A stretch of DNA of 57,825 bases from Martelella radicis. GTDB taxonomy: Bacteria > Pseudomonadota > Alphaproteobacteria > Rhizobiales > Rhizobiaceae. The DNA lies in NCBI RefSeq assembly GCF_014196625.1, contig NZ_JACIDZ010000013.1, positions 114,354-172,178 on the forward strand, given 5' to 3'. Of this stretch, positions 36,736 to 44,887 are shown in pieces. The stretch's first letter is position 1. Every line of letters begins with the position of its first letter. The notes under the pieces are model-generated. The model was not told where the DNA came from and did no database searches. It worked only from the letters and a program-made list of their open reading frames with translations. A program made the translations under genes and the position numbers.

Positions 36736-36807
36736 TCCTGCCGACCTGCTGCGCGGAAGGGCGTTTGATGCCTGTTGATGGCGTGACCACCGTGCGTCAA
36801 CCACGGG

Positions 36808-37059
36808 TCAGTCGCGGTAGCCGCGCTTGCGCTTGCTTTGCTCCAGAATGGCGAGTGCATCATGGGCCTGTCCGGCCGAGGTGAACCAATCGAGCTTCAG
36901 CTGACCGCTGGTCCCGATCCGGCCCCAGCGGCGCACAAGGCACCAGTCTCCGAACAGGCCGCCCTCGATACTGAGATGATAGAACCGCCACTTATTCGTG
37001 GCCGGCTCGATGCGGCGCAGGAGCACTTCAGTCGGGAAAAGATCAAACTGTCCCAGCAT
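36808..37059 (-). CDS. WGR-domain protein
   Basis: 83 aa consisting of little but a WGR domain: NKWRFYHLSIEGGLFGDWCL then VRRWGRIGTSGQLKLDWF. WGR domains bind nucleic acid ends or nicked DNA, best known from PARP enzymes and in some bacterial proteins. The gene starts 2 bp after the coupling-protein stop, so the two are very likely translated together. Small WGR genes beside coupling-protein genes are familiar in alphaproteobacterial transfer regions; a role at the nicked oriT is an attractive inference. Confidence 0.82.
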   Translation of the reverse strand: MLGQFDLFPTEVLLRRIEPATNKWRFYHLSIEGGLFGDWCLVRRWGRIGTSGQLKLDWFTSAGQAHDALAILEQSKRKRGYRD

Positions 37060-37061
37060 CT

Positions 37062-38927
37062 TTAAATCCCCGGCAATTGCCCATCGAACAGGTCGAGCGT
37101 GTCGCCTTCTACCATCGCGGTGTTCCTGGGCGTGTCGACCGGCTCCATTCCCTTGAGAACGTCAATGGCCTCTTTCGGATAGTTTGCGCCACAGTCCGTC
37201 TGACCGGTCTCAATATCGTCGTCAGTCGTGAAACCTTCAAGTCGGCTGGCAGTGATAAGGTCGAGGGTCCATTGCGCTGGCGCTTGAGCATCGCGCGCAT
37301 GGGGGAGGAAGGTATAGGGAACGCGCACCTTGTAGACGTCCTCGCCAATGCCCGTGACGAGGACATCGATACCGTTCTTGCGAGGCCCGAGCTGCGTCTC
37401 GAATTCGGAGCGCTCAATCGTGTTCTCGCGCCGCTCGTCGCGCACCCATTCCTGCCCGTTTCCGCGTGGCTCACGACGATTATAGACCACTGTGGCCTGA
37501 CCGACATCGCTTTCAAGTCGCTGCGCGGTCGGTCCCGCATTCACTTTGGCGATGATCTTCGTTCCGACGATCGACATCCACGCGTCGGCGCGTTCGCGCC
37601 CATAGGTGTCACGGATCTGTGCAATATCCTGAACGCCGAGGCACACGCAAACACCCTTCGATCGTCCGATATCCAGTAGCGCGGAAAACCGGCTGATCTT
37701 CGGTAACTGGGCGAATTCGTCGACGAAAAACCAGATGCGGCGGAGCTTGGCGTCGCCAAGTTCCGGATCGGACACGATGCCGGAGGCAATGGTCAAAAAC
37801 GCGCTGATCCAGCCGTCAGACTGGTCAGAAAACCGGCCAGACTTTTGCAGGATGACGGTGCGCCGATCTGTTTTGTAGAGCAGCCAGTCGCGCAACGAAA
37901 AGCGTTCCAGACCTTCATAATTCGCCCATGCCGTTGCAAGCAGACGCAGCGTGTTCGTATCAGCGGTGAGCGTCGAAAGCGTCGAGGCGACTTGTCGATA
38001 GTCAGCGTCCAGAAAGCGAACCGCATCGGGATGATAGCGATGCGCGACCTCAAGAAGTTCAAGATGGTCACGGCGCGTCTCGGCTACCAGATCGGCCCAC
38101 GTCCACCTTCCAGGGTTCTCATGCATAAGGCGTATGGTGCACGCGGCCAGCACGGCACGAGCCGAGTTGGAAAAGAACCGATCTCTTGATTCAGGGATCA
38201 GTCGCGTGGACAGTTCAACGGCATCCTCTGCAATGCGCAGATCCTTGGCGATATCCCAGACATGCGAGCGCCGATCCTGCGGAGCAATGATGATTGGCTG
38301 CACCCTGGAACCATCCGGCTTGATCGTTGGCGGCAGCTTCTCGGTAAAGTCTCCCTTGATATCGAAGACGAGAACCTTGTCATGTCGCGCGATCGCGGAG
38401 ACGATCAGCCCGATCATGGTCTGCGTCTTGCCGCCGCCAATGGAGCCAAAGATGATGAAGTGTCGCACCTCGCGCTCGAGCGCCAGCCGCCATCCGTTGA
38501 ACCAGTGAAGGCCGTCCCTCTTGTCGATCTTTTCGGCTTTTGCGGCTCGCAGCAGTTCGGGCATGCTTGCGACGGTCCGGCCGGACTTGATCCATTTGTC
38601 CGGTGGCATGAGGAAGGCAATATAGCCGCCGATCAAAATAGCAATGATGCCTGTCACGAGCGTGGCAGTCACCAACCATTGGAGTTTAGACAGATCGGCC
38701 GGGACATAGCCGAGTGCCTGAATGAAGTGACTTCGGCAAAGATCGGAGGACCAGAATTTGAGGCAGTCGACCAACTGCGAAACCGATAGGCGGTAGGCCG
38801 ATCCGTTCGGGGCGTTCCATGAACGAAGCGCAAAAAAATAAACCCAGACAAGTGCCGAGATGCCCACAAGGAAGAGACCGGCATAGAGCAGAATAGCAAA
38901 TTCGGAACGTCTGGGTTTGGTGATCAT
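37062..38927 (-). CDS. VirD4/TrwB/TraD-like conjugative coupling ATPase
   Basis: 621 aa. Two N-terminal membrane helices (about 10-32 and 84-106) anchor a cytoplasmic hexameric motor. Walker A is FGSIGGGKTQT (about 158-168), followed by VLVFDIKGDFTEKLPP. Walker B-like IWFFVDEFAQLPK and the C-terminal GTKIIAKVNAGPTAQ region are present. It links the relaxase-DNA complex to the secretion channel. It is of the TrwB/TraD (TrwB_AAD_bind) type rather than the Ti TraG type usually found beside TraC and TraD. The ATG overlaps the traD stop by 4 bp. Confidence 0.88.
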   Translation of the reverse strand: MITKPRRSEFAILLYAGLFLVGISALVWVYFFALRSWNAPNGSAYRLSVSQLVDCLKFWSSDLCRSHFIQALGYVPADLSKLQWLVTATLVTGIIAILIGGYIAFLMPPDKWIKSGRTVASMPELLRAAKAEKIDKRDGLHWFNGWRLALEREVRHFIIFGSIGGGKTQTMIGLIVSAIARHDKVLVFDIKGDFTEKLPPTIKPDGSRVQPIIIAPQDRRSHVWDIAKDLRIAEDAVELSTRLIPESRDRFFSNSARAVLAACTIRLMHENPGRWTWADLVAETRRDHLELLEVAHRYHPDAVRFLDADYRQVASTLSTLTADTNTLRLLATAWANYEGLERFSLRDWLLYKTDRRTVILQKSGRFSDQSDGWISAFLTIASGIVSDPELGDAKLRRIWFFVDEFAQLPKISRFSALLDIGRSKGVCVCLGVQDIAQIRDTYGRERADAWMSIVGTKIIAKVNAGPTAQRLESDVGQATVVYNRREPRGNGQEWVRDERRENTIERSEFETQLGPRKNGIDVLVTGIGEDVYKVRVPYTFLPHARDAQAPAQWTLDLITASRLEGFTTDDDIETGQTDCGANYPKEAIDVLKGMEPVDTPRNTAMVEGDTLDLFDGQLPGI

Positions 38928-39178
38928 TGGCGCAACGCCTCGCGACCCAGCTTGATCATTTGTTCGCGAAGTCGAGCGTCACCCTTTCTCCGATTTCCTG
39001 TCAGCAGAACGCCAAGAATGTAGGCGCGGTCCTCATCTCCGAGGCTTGCTTTGATGACCAGTCCGCCAAGCTCGATCTTGTGACGGGTGTCTTCGCTTCG
39101 TTCGCGCTTGCGCATTTTTCTATACTCGCCTTGCAGGGTGCTAAGCGTTCTGCGCAACGCCAGAAGGTCGCTGTTCAT
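38924..39178 (-). CDS. traD: Ti-type conjugal transfer protein TraD
   Basis: 84 aa. The core matches the small TraD of Agrobacterium/rhizobial plasmids: KRERSEDTRHKIELGGLVIK then ASLGDEDRAYILGVLLTG. It is a probable relaxosome accessory protein. ATG 39178 has GGGAGG directly adjacent, an unusually short spacing, and overlaps traC by 38 bp, so translation may depend on ribosomes finishing traC. Its stop overlaps the coupling-protein start. Confidence 0.75.
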   Translation of the reverse strand: MNSDLLALRRTLSTLQGEYRKMRKRERSEDTRHKIELGGLVIKASLGDEDRAYILGVLLTGNRRKGDARLREQMIKLGREALRQ

Positions 39179-39380
39179 CCTCCCGCCCGGCGCGAAAGGA
39201 GTGAACCATCTCGGCAAATGCCGCCTCAAGTTCATTCTCCGAAAGATCAAGGGTTTCGACGCCGGCCTTCATGGCGATTTGTCCAATCCTGAGTGCTTCC
39301 TTTTCTTCAGCTTCGCGCAGCTGCTTTTGCAGAGTTCTGATCTGGTCACGGATCGCGGAAGGGGATTTGGCGCGGGCCAT
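39141..39380 (-). CDS. traC: Ti-type conjugal transfer protein TraC
   Basis: 79 aa. Matches rhizobial TraC: MARAKSPSAIRDQIRTLQKQ, then a coiled coil with EKEALRIGQIAMKAGVETLD and LSENELEAAFAEMVHSF. A relaxosome accessory factor thought to assist oriT nicking. ATG 39380 is preceded by a strong AAAAGGAG ribosome site. It is the first gene of the minus-strand transfer operon traC-traD-coupling protein-WGR, divergent from traA across the oriT region, the same arrangement as in Ti plasmids. Confidence 0.8.
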   Translation of the reverse strand: MARAKSPSAIRDQIRTLQKQLREAEEKEALRIGQIAMKAGVETLDLSENELEAAFAEMVHSFRAGREDEQRPSGVAQNA

Positions 39381-39516
39381 GTTTTTCTCCTTTTCGGCAT
39401 TGAACGGTGAGAAGATTGCAGCGATGTTCTGTGTTTGTAAACACCGATGATGCATGAAAATGAACCCATGCGATGTAAGGTGGATCGGCGCAGCCGATAC
39501 CGCACTCCGTCATGCG

Positions 39517-39544
39517 AACAAAACGATCGTTTTGTTAAATGCGC
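39517..39544 (+). other. Probable origin of transfer (oriT), RSF1010/R1162-like
   Basis: A perfect 20-bp palindrome AACAAAACGATCGTTTTGTT (39517-39536) is followed at once by TAAATGCGC (39536-39544). In the R1162/RSF1010 and Ti oriT family an inverted repeat is followed by TAA(A/G)TGCGC, with the nick in that core. Position between divergent traC and traA, and a MOBQ-type relaxase next door, agree. Here the core continues ACTT rather than the usual CCCT. Confidence 0.7.
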
Positions 39545-39549
39545 ACTTA

Positions 39550-39570
39550 TACATTGTTTTCAACAATGTA
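39550..39570 (+). promoter_or_regulatory. Inverted repeat in the traA leader
   Basis: TACATTGTT-TTC-AACAATGTA, a perfect 9-bp inverted repeat with 3-nt spacer, 19 bp before the traA start and just beyond the oriT core. It could bind a regulator or relaxosome protein, or form a hairpin in the traA leader. Confidence 0.5.
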
Positions 39571-39588
39571 AGATGGTACGCGGGTTCC

Positions 39589-42500
39589 ATGGCGATCTAT
39601 CATTTGCGCGCTCATCAGATATCCCGTGGCAAAGGGCAGAGTGCCGTTGCTGCCGCAGCATACCGCCACGCGACACATATGAACGTCGCACGCTCTGGCG
39701 AGATCGCCGACTACAGCCGAAAGAAGGGCTGTATCCACAGTGAAGTCGCATTGCCCGAAGGCGCCCCGCGGTGGATACATGCGTGGCATGATCGATATTC
39801 GCCACATGAGCTTGCCGAGCATTTCTGGAACCGTGTCGAAACCAGCGAAAAGCGCGATGACGCTCAACTCGCGCACGAGTTCGTCGTCGCGCTGCCCGTT
39901 GAGTTGTCCGTAGAGCAGAATAAGGCTCTGGTTCGTGACTTTGTGCGGGATCAGTTCGCGGCCCGCGGGCAGGTGGCAGACTGGAACTATCATGATGCTA
40001 CAGGCAATCCGCATGTTCACATCATGGTGGCGTTGCGGCCGCTGACAGAGACAGGTTTTGGCCCAAAACGGGTTCCGGTTCTTGATGGTGACGGTGAACC
40101 GGTCCGAAGGCCGCCAAAGGTCGAGGGTCAAAAAGGGGAGATCGTCTATCAGCACTTCGCAGGATGGAGGGACCGTCTTCCCGAGATCCGCGCGGCGTGG
40201 TCACAGGAGGTCAATCGTCATTTGGTCGAGCATGGCTATGACACGACGGTCGACCATCGCAGCTTTGAAGATCGGGACATTCCGCTGGAGCCGACGACGC
40301 ATCGCGGTCCCGCCGTTGACGACATGGAAGCGCGCGGCATTCAGACCGAGATGGTGCAGCAGCACCACCAGGTCATGCGTGAGAATTTCCGCAGGCTGGC
40401 GGAAGATCCTTCGCTTGTTGTGAAAATGATCACGGCGGAAAAGTCCGTCTTCGATGAGCGCGATGTTGCGAAGTTGATCCACCGGTATGCGTCAACGTCT
40501 GAAGAATTTACAGGACTTTTCCTGCGGGTTGGCGCGCTCGATAACCTTGTGACGCTTTCCCAGGAAATCCGCGACCCGTTCACGAACAAGCTTCTTGAGC
40601 GGGAGAAAATGACGACGCGAGACGTTCTGCATATGGAAGCGCGGATGATCGACGGCGTGCGTCAGCGCGCGACGGATCAGTCGTTCGGCGCCCCGCCGCG
40701 TCGTGTCGAGAAGGCGCTTGCGGAATTCTCGAAGTCGCATGGATTTTCTCTTTCCGACGAACAGGCAATGGTGGTCCGCGCCGTCACGTCCGATCGCGGC
40801 GTTTCGACGGTGGTCGGCTATGCGGGTGCGGGTAAGTCCACGGTGATGGATGTCGTGCGGCAGGTGTACGAAGGGCAGGGGCGGCGTGTTGTTGGCGGTG
40901 CGCTTGCCGGCAAGGCGGCCGAGGGCTTGTCTGAATCGGCGGGTATCGAGAGCCGGACGCTGGCGTCCTGGCGCATGTCGTGGGAGCACGACAAGCACCG
41001 CCTTCAGAAAGGCGACGTGTTCGTTCTCGATGAAGCCGGAATGGTCTCATCAAACGACATGGCGATGTTGGTTGATGCGGTGAACGCGGCACAGGCCAAG
41101 CTTATTCTTGTTGGAGATGCGCGTCAGCTTCAGCCTATTCAGGCTGGCGCTGCGTTTCGCGCCATTGCGGATAATACCGGGTTTATCGAACTGACCGAGG
41201 TGCGCCGTCAAAGCGAAGCTTGGATGCGGGACGCCTCCCTGGCATTTGGCCGCGGCGATAGTCGCGCGGCGCTTGAAGCGTATGCCGACAAGGGACACAT
41301 CCATATCCTGAGCCATCGTGACGACGCCATGTCTGAGCTGGTTGGAGCATGGGGTGCCGATTGGCGTGCAGGCGCCGATACACTGATGCTGGCGCACACC
41401 AAGGACGCGGTGTTCAGTCTGAATGAACGGGCACGCCATATCATCAAGGCGCACGGGGGGCTTCAAAACGAAGTGTCGTTTGACGCGGTGCGTGGGCCGC
41501 GCGCTTTCGCCGTTGGCGACCGGCTGTTGTTCCTGGAAAATGATCGCGACCTTGGCGTCAAGAACGGGATGCTGGCGACCGTTGAGAAAGCGAATGACGG
41601 CATTCTTGACGTTCGGCTTGACAATGGCAGGGCCGTTACGGTCAACCATGAGCATTACAATAACGTTGATTATGGCTACGCGACCACGATCCATAAATCT
41701 CAAGGATCGACTGTCGACCGGGTGCATGTGCTTGCCACACAGATGATGGATGCGCAGCTTTCCTATGTCGCGCTATCGCGTCATCGCCAGACGGTCACGC
41801 TTTATGCAGGTCGGAATGACTTTCCTGAAACCACGGATTTGCTGGACACGCTGTCGCGCGACCGACTCAAGGATTCAACATTGGCCTATGAGCATACGCC
41901 CGACTATCAGCTCGAACGTGACGCGTTTGTGCGGCGGCGCGACCTTCCGGACATTGGCGAACTGCGCGATCTTTGGCGTCGATCGCTCGATGCCATGCGT
42001 TCGCGGTTCGCGGCTATTGGGGAACGGTTCAGGGCAATCTCCGAGCGGCTTTCGCTTGCGCGTCCACAAGCCGTTGAAGTCTCGTCAAATGTCCCGCCTG
42101 CCGCCGGCGCGCGGGCTGTTGAGGCTAAAAGGGAGATCAGGCTTCCCGAATTGACGCCAGCGGTCAGTAAGGCGCTTTCCCGGCTTTCGGAAGTGGACCG
42201 CAACACGAAAGGCTATAGCGGCAAACGGGGGCGCTGGTTCCGCGCTGCCGAAACCGAGCTGACGCAGATGTCGTCAGCAACCGATCTGGTCATGTTCAAT
42301 GACCAGATCGCAGCGCTCGTTTCTCCGGTTGAGGTTCGATCTCTCGGTCGCGATCCGGATGAGAACAAGTTTCAGTCACTTGTCGCGCATCTTCCGCCAT
42401 CGGCGCAGACCTTCATCAAGGAAAATTGGCAGCTCGTGCATGTCGGTCAGCTGGCCGCAGACGACAAGAGCCGCGTTGATGTTGCGTCCGTCATGGTCAC

Positions 42501-43344
42501 GGAGCGGCGCGATGCTGGCCTTGAGGCCGATTATGAAAAGGAGCGGGCACGTTATCGCCTTCCGGATGAACCGCTTATTCCGGCCGTGACGAAATGGCCC
42601 GTTTCGGTCGAAGCCGTTGCCCGTGATCCTGCCAATCAGGCGGCCGTCACCAAGGCCCTGCACCAGTCTGCGCTTCAGAACATGGGCAAGGTCTGGCGCG
42701 ATCCGGCCGCGATCCTCGACAAGCTGGCGGCGGCGGTGACGGATGGCTCTGATGTCATTCAGGTCCTCAAAGCGATGGACGAAAACCCGGCATCACTAGG
42801 CGATTTGCACGGCAAAACAAACTTCCTGGGGCGTCCTGATGAGGAGCGGAAAGCAGCACTTGCGGCGGTGATGCCGGCGACCAGTAGCGCTGATGCCTTT
42901 GTCGGATCATTGAAGGTGAGCATTGAGGGTGCCGAAAAGTCGGAGAGAAAGCTGCGAAGCCAGATGGCCGCGCCAATCGACGGACTGTCGCCGGCCGCCA
43001 AAGATGTGCTGGCCTCTCTGTCGGAAGCCTCCAGTCTTCCGGAACGCTCTGACGAACGTCGCGCTCTTGAAAGGGCGGCGGTCGAGGACAGGGAAGCGAT
43101 CGGCCAACTACGGGGTGTCGCTCATGATATCAGTGCAAGGTTTGGTGACGGCAGTGGTGTGCCGGACCGGGATATGATCGCACGTGCGATGCCGGATCTT
43201 TCTCCAGAAGAAAGATCGGGGATCTATCGTGATGCCCGCCAGATCTGCGCTGCCTATGACAGGTGTGTTGAGATCGATCGGACACAACGGCGCGAAACTC
43301 GCCTCGAGCACGAGAAGTCGCGGTATCATTCTATCGGGAGATAA
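39589..43344 (+). CDS. traA: TraA relaxase-helicase (MOBQ, Ti type)
   Basis: 1251 aa. The N-terminal 250 residues are a MobA/MobL relaxase: catalytic Tyr at Y25 (AYRHATHM), and the metal-binding three-His motif at H135, H142 and H144 (HDATGNPHVHIM). Residues 380-780 are a RecD2/TraI-type helicase with Walker A VVGYAGAGKST (about 408-418), FVLDEAGMVSS and a C-terminal YATTIHKSQGSTVDRVHV motif. The last 400 residues are helical and unassigned. It nicks oriT and leads the strand into the recipient. ATG 39589 gives the conserved MAIYHLRAHQISRG start, although its ribosome site is poor. Confidence 0.92.
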   Translation: MAIYHLRAHQISRGKGQSAVAAAAYRHATHMNVARSGEIADYSRKKGCIHSEVALPEGAPRWIHAWHDRYSPHELAEHFWNRVETSEKRDDAQLAHEFVVALPVELSVEQNKALVRDFVRDQFAARGQVADWNYHDATGNPHVHIMVALRPLTETGFGPKRVPVLDGDGEPVRRPPKVEGQKGEIVYQHFAGWRDRLPEIRAAWSQEVNRHLVEHGYDTTVDHRSFEDRDIPLEPTTHRGPAVDDMEARGIQTEMVQQHHQVMRENFRRLAEDPSLVVKMITAEKSVFDERDVAKLIHRYASTSEEFTGLFLRVGALDNLVTLSQEIRDPFTNKLLEREKMTTRDVLHMEARMIDGVRQRATDQSFGAPPRRVEKALAEFSKSHGFSLSDEQAMVVRAVTSDRGVSTVVGYAGAGKSTVMDVVRQVYEGQGRRVVGGALAGKAAEGLSESAGIESRTLASWRMSWEHDKHRLQKGDVFVLDEAGMVSSNDMAMLVDAVNAAQAKLILVGDARQLQPIQAGAAFRAIADNTGFIELTEVRRQSEAWMRDASLAFGRGDSRAALEAYADKGHIHILSHRDDAMSELVGAWGADWRAGADTLMLAHTKDAVFSLNERARHIIKAHGGLQNEVSFDAVRGPRAFAVGDRLLFLENDRDLGVKNGMLATVEKANDGILDVRLDNGRAVTVNHEHYNNVDYGYATTIHKSQGSTVDRVHVLATQMMDAQLSYVALSRHRQTVTLYAGRNDFPETTDLLDTLSRDRLKDSTLAYEHTPDYQLERDAFVRRRDLPDIGELRDLWRRSLDAMRSRFAAIGERFRAISERLSLARPQAVEVSSNVPPAAGARAVEAKREIRLPELTPAVSKALSRLSEVDRNTKGYSGKRGRWFRAAETELTQMSSATDLVMFNDQIAALVSPVEVRSLGRDPDENKFQSLVAHLPPSAQTFIKENWQLVHVGQLAADDKSRVDVASVMVTERRDAGLEADYEKERARYRLPDEPLIPAVTKWPVSVEAVARDPANQAAVTKALHQSALQNMGKVWRDPAAILDKLAAAVTDGSDVIQVLKAMDENPASLGDLHGKTNFLGRPDEERKAALAAVMPATSSADAFVGSLKVSIEGAEKSERKLRSQMAAPIDGLSPAAKDVLASLSEASSLPERSDERRALERAAVEDREAIGQLRGVAHDISARFGDGSGVPDRDMIARAMPDLSPEERSGIYRDARQICAAYDRCVEIDRTQRRETRLEHEKSRYHSIGR

Positions 43345-43472
43345 GCGCTCCAAAATCGGCAAGAATGGTGACGGATCGCCCTTTTGTTCCCTTGTATGTT
43401 GCATCAAGGTGGCCATTGTGGTGAATTGCAGATGTAATACGCTGCAGTTTCCGCACCGCAAGAGGTTTTCCC

Positions 43473-43976
43473 ATGCGCATCGCGATCAGCCTGGCACTGG
43501 CTGTGCTCGCTGGCTGTACCAGCACAAGAGACACCCCGTCGGATTCCCCTACGATCAATTACATCGACAATCAAGTCCATCTCGTTCGAAGCGAGTTGAA
43601 CGACGCGGCGCTCTATCAAAATGTCCTGGAGCCGCGCGCTACCAATACGGTTGAGGTGCGCAATCCGGAGATTGCCCAAGGCCCGCTTATGAAGATCGTT
43701 CATGCCGAATGGCAGGGAACGTTGGATGAACTGACAACGCGGGTTGCCAGCGAAGTGGACTATAGCGTGTCAGCGTCCGGGGAAAAGTCCGGCGCTCCGA
43801 TTTTGATCTCGACCAATTTCTACAATCTGACGGCCTTGGGATTGCTTCGGGAAGCCTATGGGCAGGCGAAGGGGCGAGCGCGCCTTGTGATCGATCAGGG
43901 CGCCAGACACATGACGATCTATTACGCTCGCCCTGAGCAAAGCCCGATCCCGCATCAGGAGGACCTCAAGCCGTGA
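43473..43976 (+). CDS. dotD: DotD/TraH-like lipoprotein of type IVB secretion
   Basis: 167-aa predicted outer-membrane lipoprotein. The signal peptide ends in the lipobox LAGC with C15 as lipidated residue. The soluble part (INYIDNQVHLVRSELNDAAL, PLMKIVHAEWQGTLDELTTR and a beta-rich C-terminus ending HMTIYYARPEQ) resembles DotD and IncI TraH, a secretin-N0-like domain of the core complex. The stop overlaps the dotC start by 4 bp (GTGA). Assignment rests on sequence pattern plus the order DotD-DotC-DotB, equal to traH-traI-traJ of IncI plasmids. Confidence 0.78.
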   Translation: MRIAISLALAVLAGCTSTRDTPSDSPTINYIDNQVHLVRSELNDAALYQNVLEPRATNTVEVRNPEIAQGPLMKIVHAEWQGTLDELTTRVASEVDYSVSASGEKSGAPILISTNFYNLTALGLLREAYGQAKGRARLVIDQGARHMTIYYARPEQSPIPHQEDLKP

Positions 43977-44887
43977 GCCAGCCCCTTTTTCATCGTCGCA
44001 ACCGTGCCATGGCGCTGACAGGTTTTCTTATGGCCGCGCTTTTGTCTTCATGCACAACCATGAAGGACGAAACCCCGGAACCGCCGCCCATCCCGCAGCT
44101 CGGCGGCCCTGACGACCTCACCAATCCGAGATATGCGCCGTTGTCTTACAAGCAGTTTGCTTCCCGGGCCAAACGCGGAAAGCTTGGCGGGACCGAGGTT
44201 GAGGAGCAGCGCTATTCGGTCCTTCGGGACGCTGCCCTTGCCTATGGGGCACAAGCAGGATTTGAGCGGCGCAGCTGGGAGATCATGAACGATCTGGAGC
44301 GTGAATCGGTCAAGCTCTCTGAAACCTTCAATTTCAACCGGGTCGCGTTCAAGGCGCCGCGGGAAACAGGCTACGTGTTGCCGCCGGTGATCACCCGCGC
44401 CACGGCAGCGATCAATGTCACCGACAACGGCCGCAAGAGCGTCGCCGCCGACGAATACTACCGCATCGAGGAGCCCGGCCGACTGGTCGCCATTCTGCCG
44501 ACCTGGCGCGACTATCTTGTGCTCCCGCTCGATACGCCGCGTGAGCCTGACGATCGCCTGTTGCCCAAGGATGACGATGAAACGAAGATCTGGTCGCAAT
44601 ATCTCGATGAGGGCTGGGCGCAGGGCGTGCAGCAGGCCGACGCTGCTTTGCAGGAAAACATGAACCTGTTGCGGCGCGACTACCTCGGCATGGTCGAGTA
44701 TCGCAAGGCGTTGGAAGCCGGCCTTATTACCAACCTCGTGCTGAAGTCGAGCGAGACGCGCGCGGCCGGTGATGTCGACGAGCTCTATATCGGGGAGCGC
44801 CGTGTGGAGATCGACGATGCCGCCCGGTTCGTCAAGAACCCTGCCCGATGGAAGCCGATCCAGAGACGTTTTCAGGTGGCCAAGTAA
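43973..44887 (+). CDS. dotC: DotC/TraI-like lipoprotein of type IVB secretion
   Basis: 304 aa. The lipobox LLSSC (C27) makes it an outer-membrane lipoprotein. The DotC pattern is clear: ALAYGAQAGFERRSWEIMND, a TGYVLPPVITRATAA stretch, PTWRDYLVLPLDTP, then DEGWAQGVQQADAAL and LRRDYLGMVEYRKALEAGL. With DotD and DotH it builds the outer-membrane core of Dot/Icm-type channels; no DotH homologue is seen here. It starts at GTG 43973 inside the dotD stop (an ATG at 44009 is also possible). Its TAA stop shares a base with the dotB ATG (TAATG). Confidence 0.85.
   Translation: MSQPLFHRRNRAMALTGFLMAALLSSCTTMKDETPEPPPIPQLGGPDDLTNPRYAPLSYKQFASRAKRGKLGGTEVEEQRYSVLRDAALAYGAQAGFERRSWEIMNDLERESVKLSETFNFNRVAFKAPRETGYVLPPVITRATAAINVTDNGRKSVAADEYYRIEEPGRLVAILPTWRDYLVLPLDTPREPDDRLLPKDDDETKIWSQYLDEGWAQGVQQADAALQENMNLLRRDYLGMVEYRKALEAGLITNLVLKSSETRAAGDVDELYIGERRVEIDDAARFVKNPARWKPIQRRFQVAK

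Noticed and set aside
43473-44887. Ti-type TrbH/TrbK lipoproteins
   Set aside because: The two lipoproteins have the DotD and DotC patterns and the order DotD-DotC-DotB; trb genes would be accompanied by trbB-trbI, which are absent.
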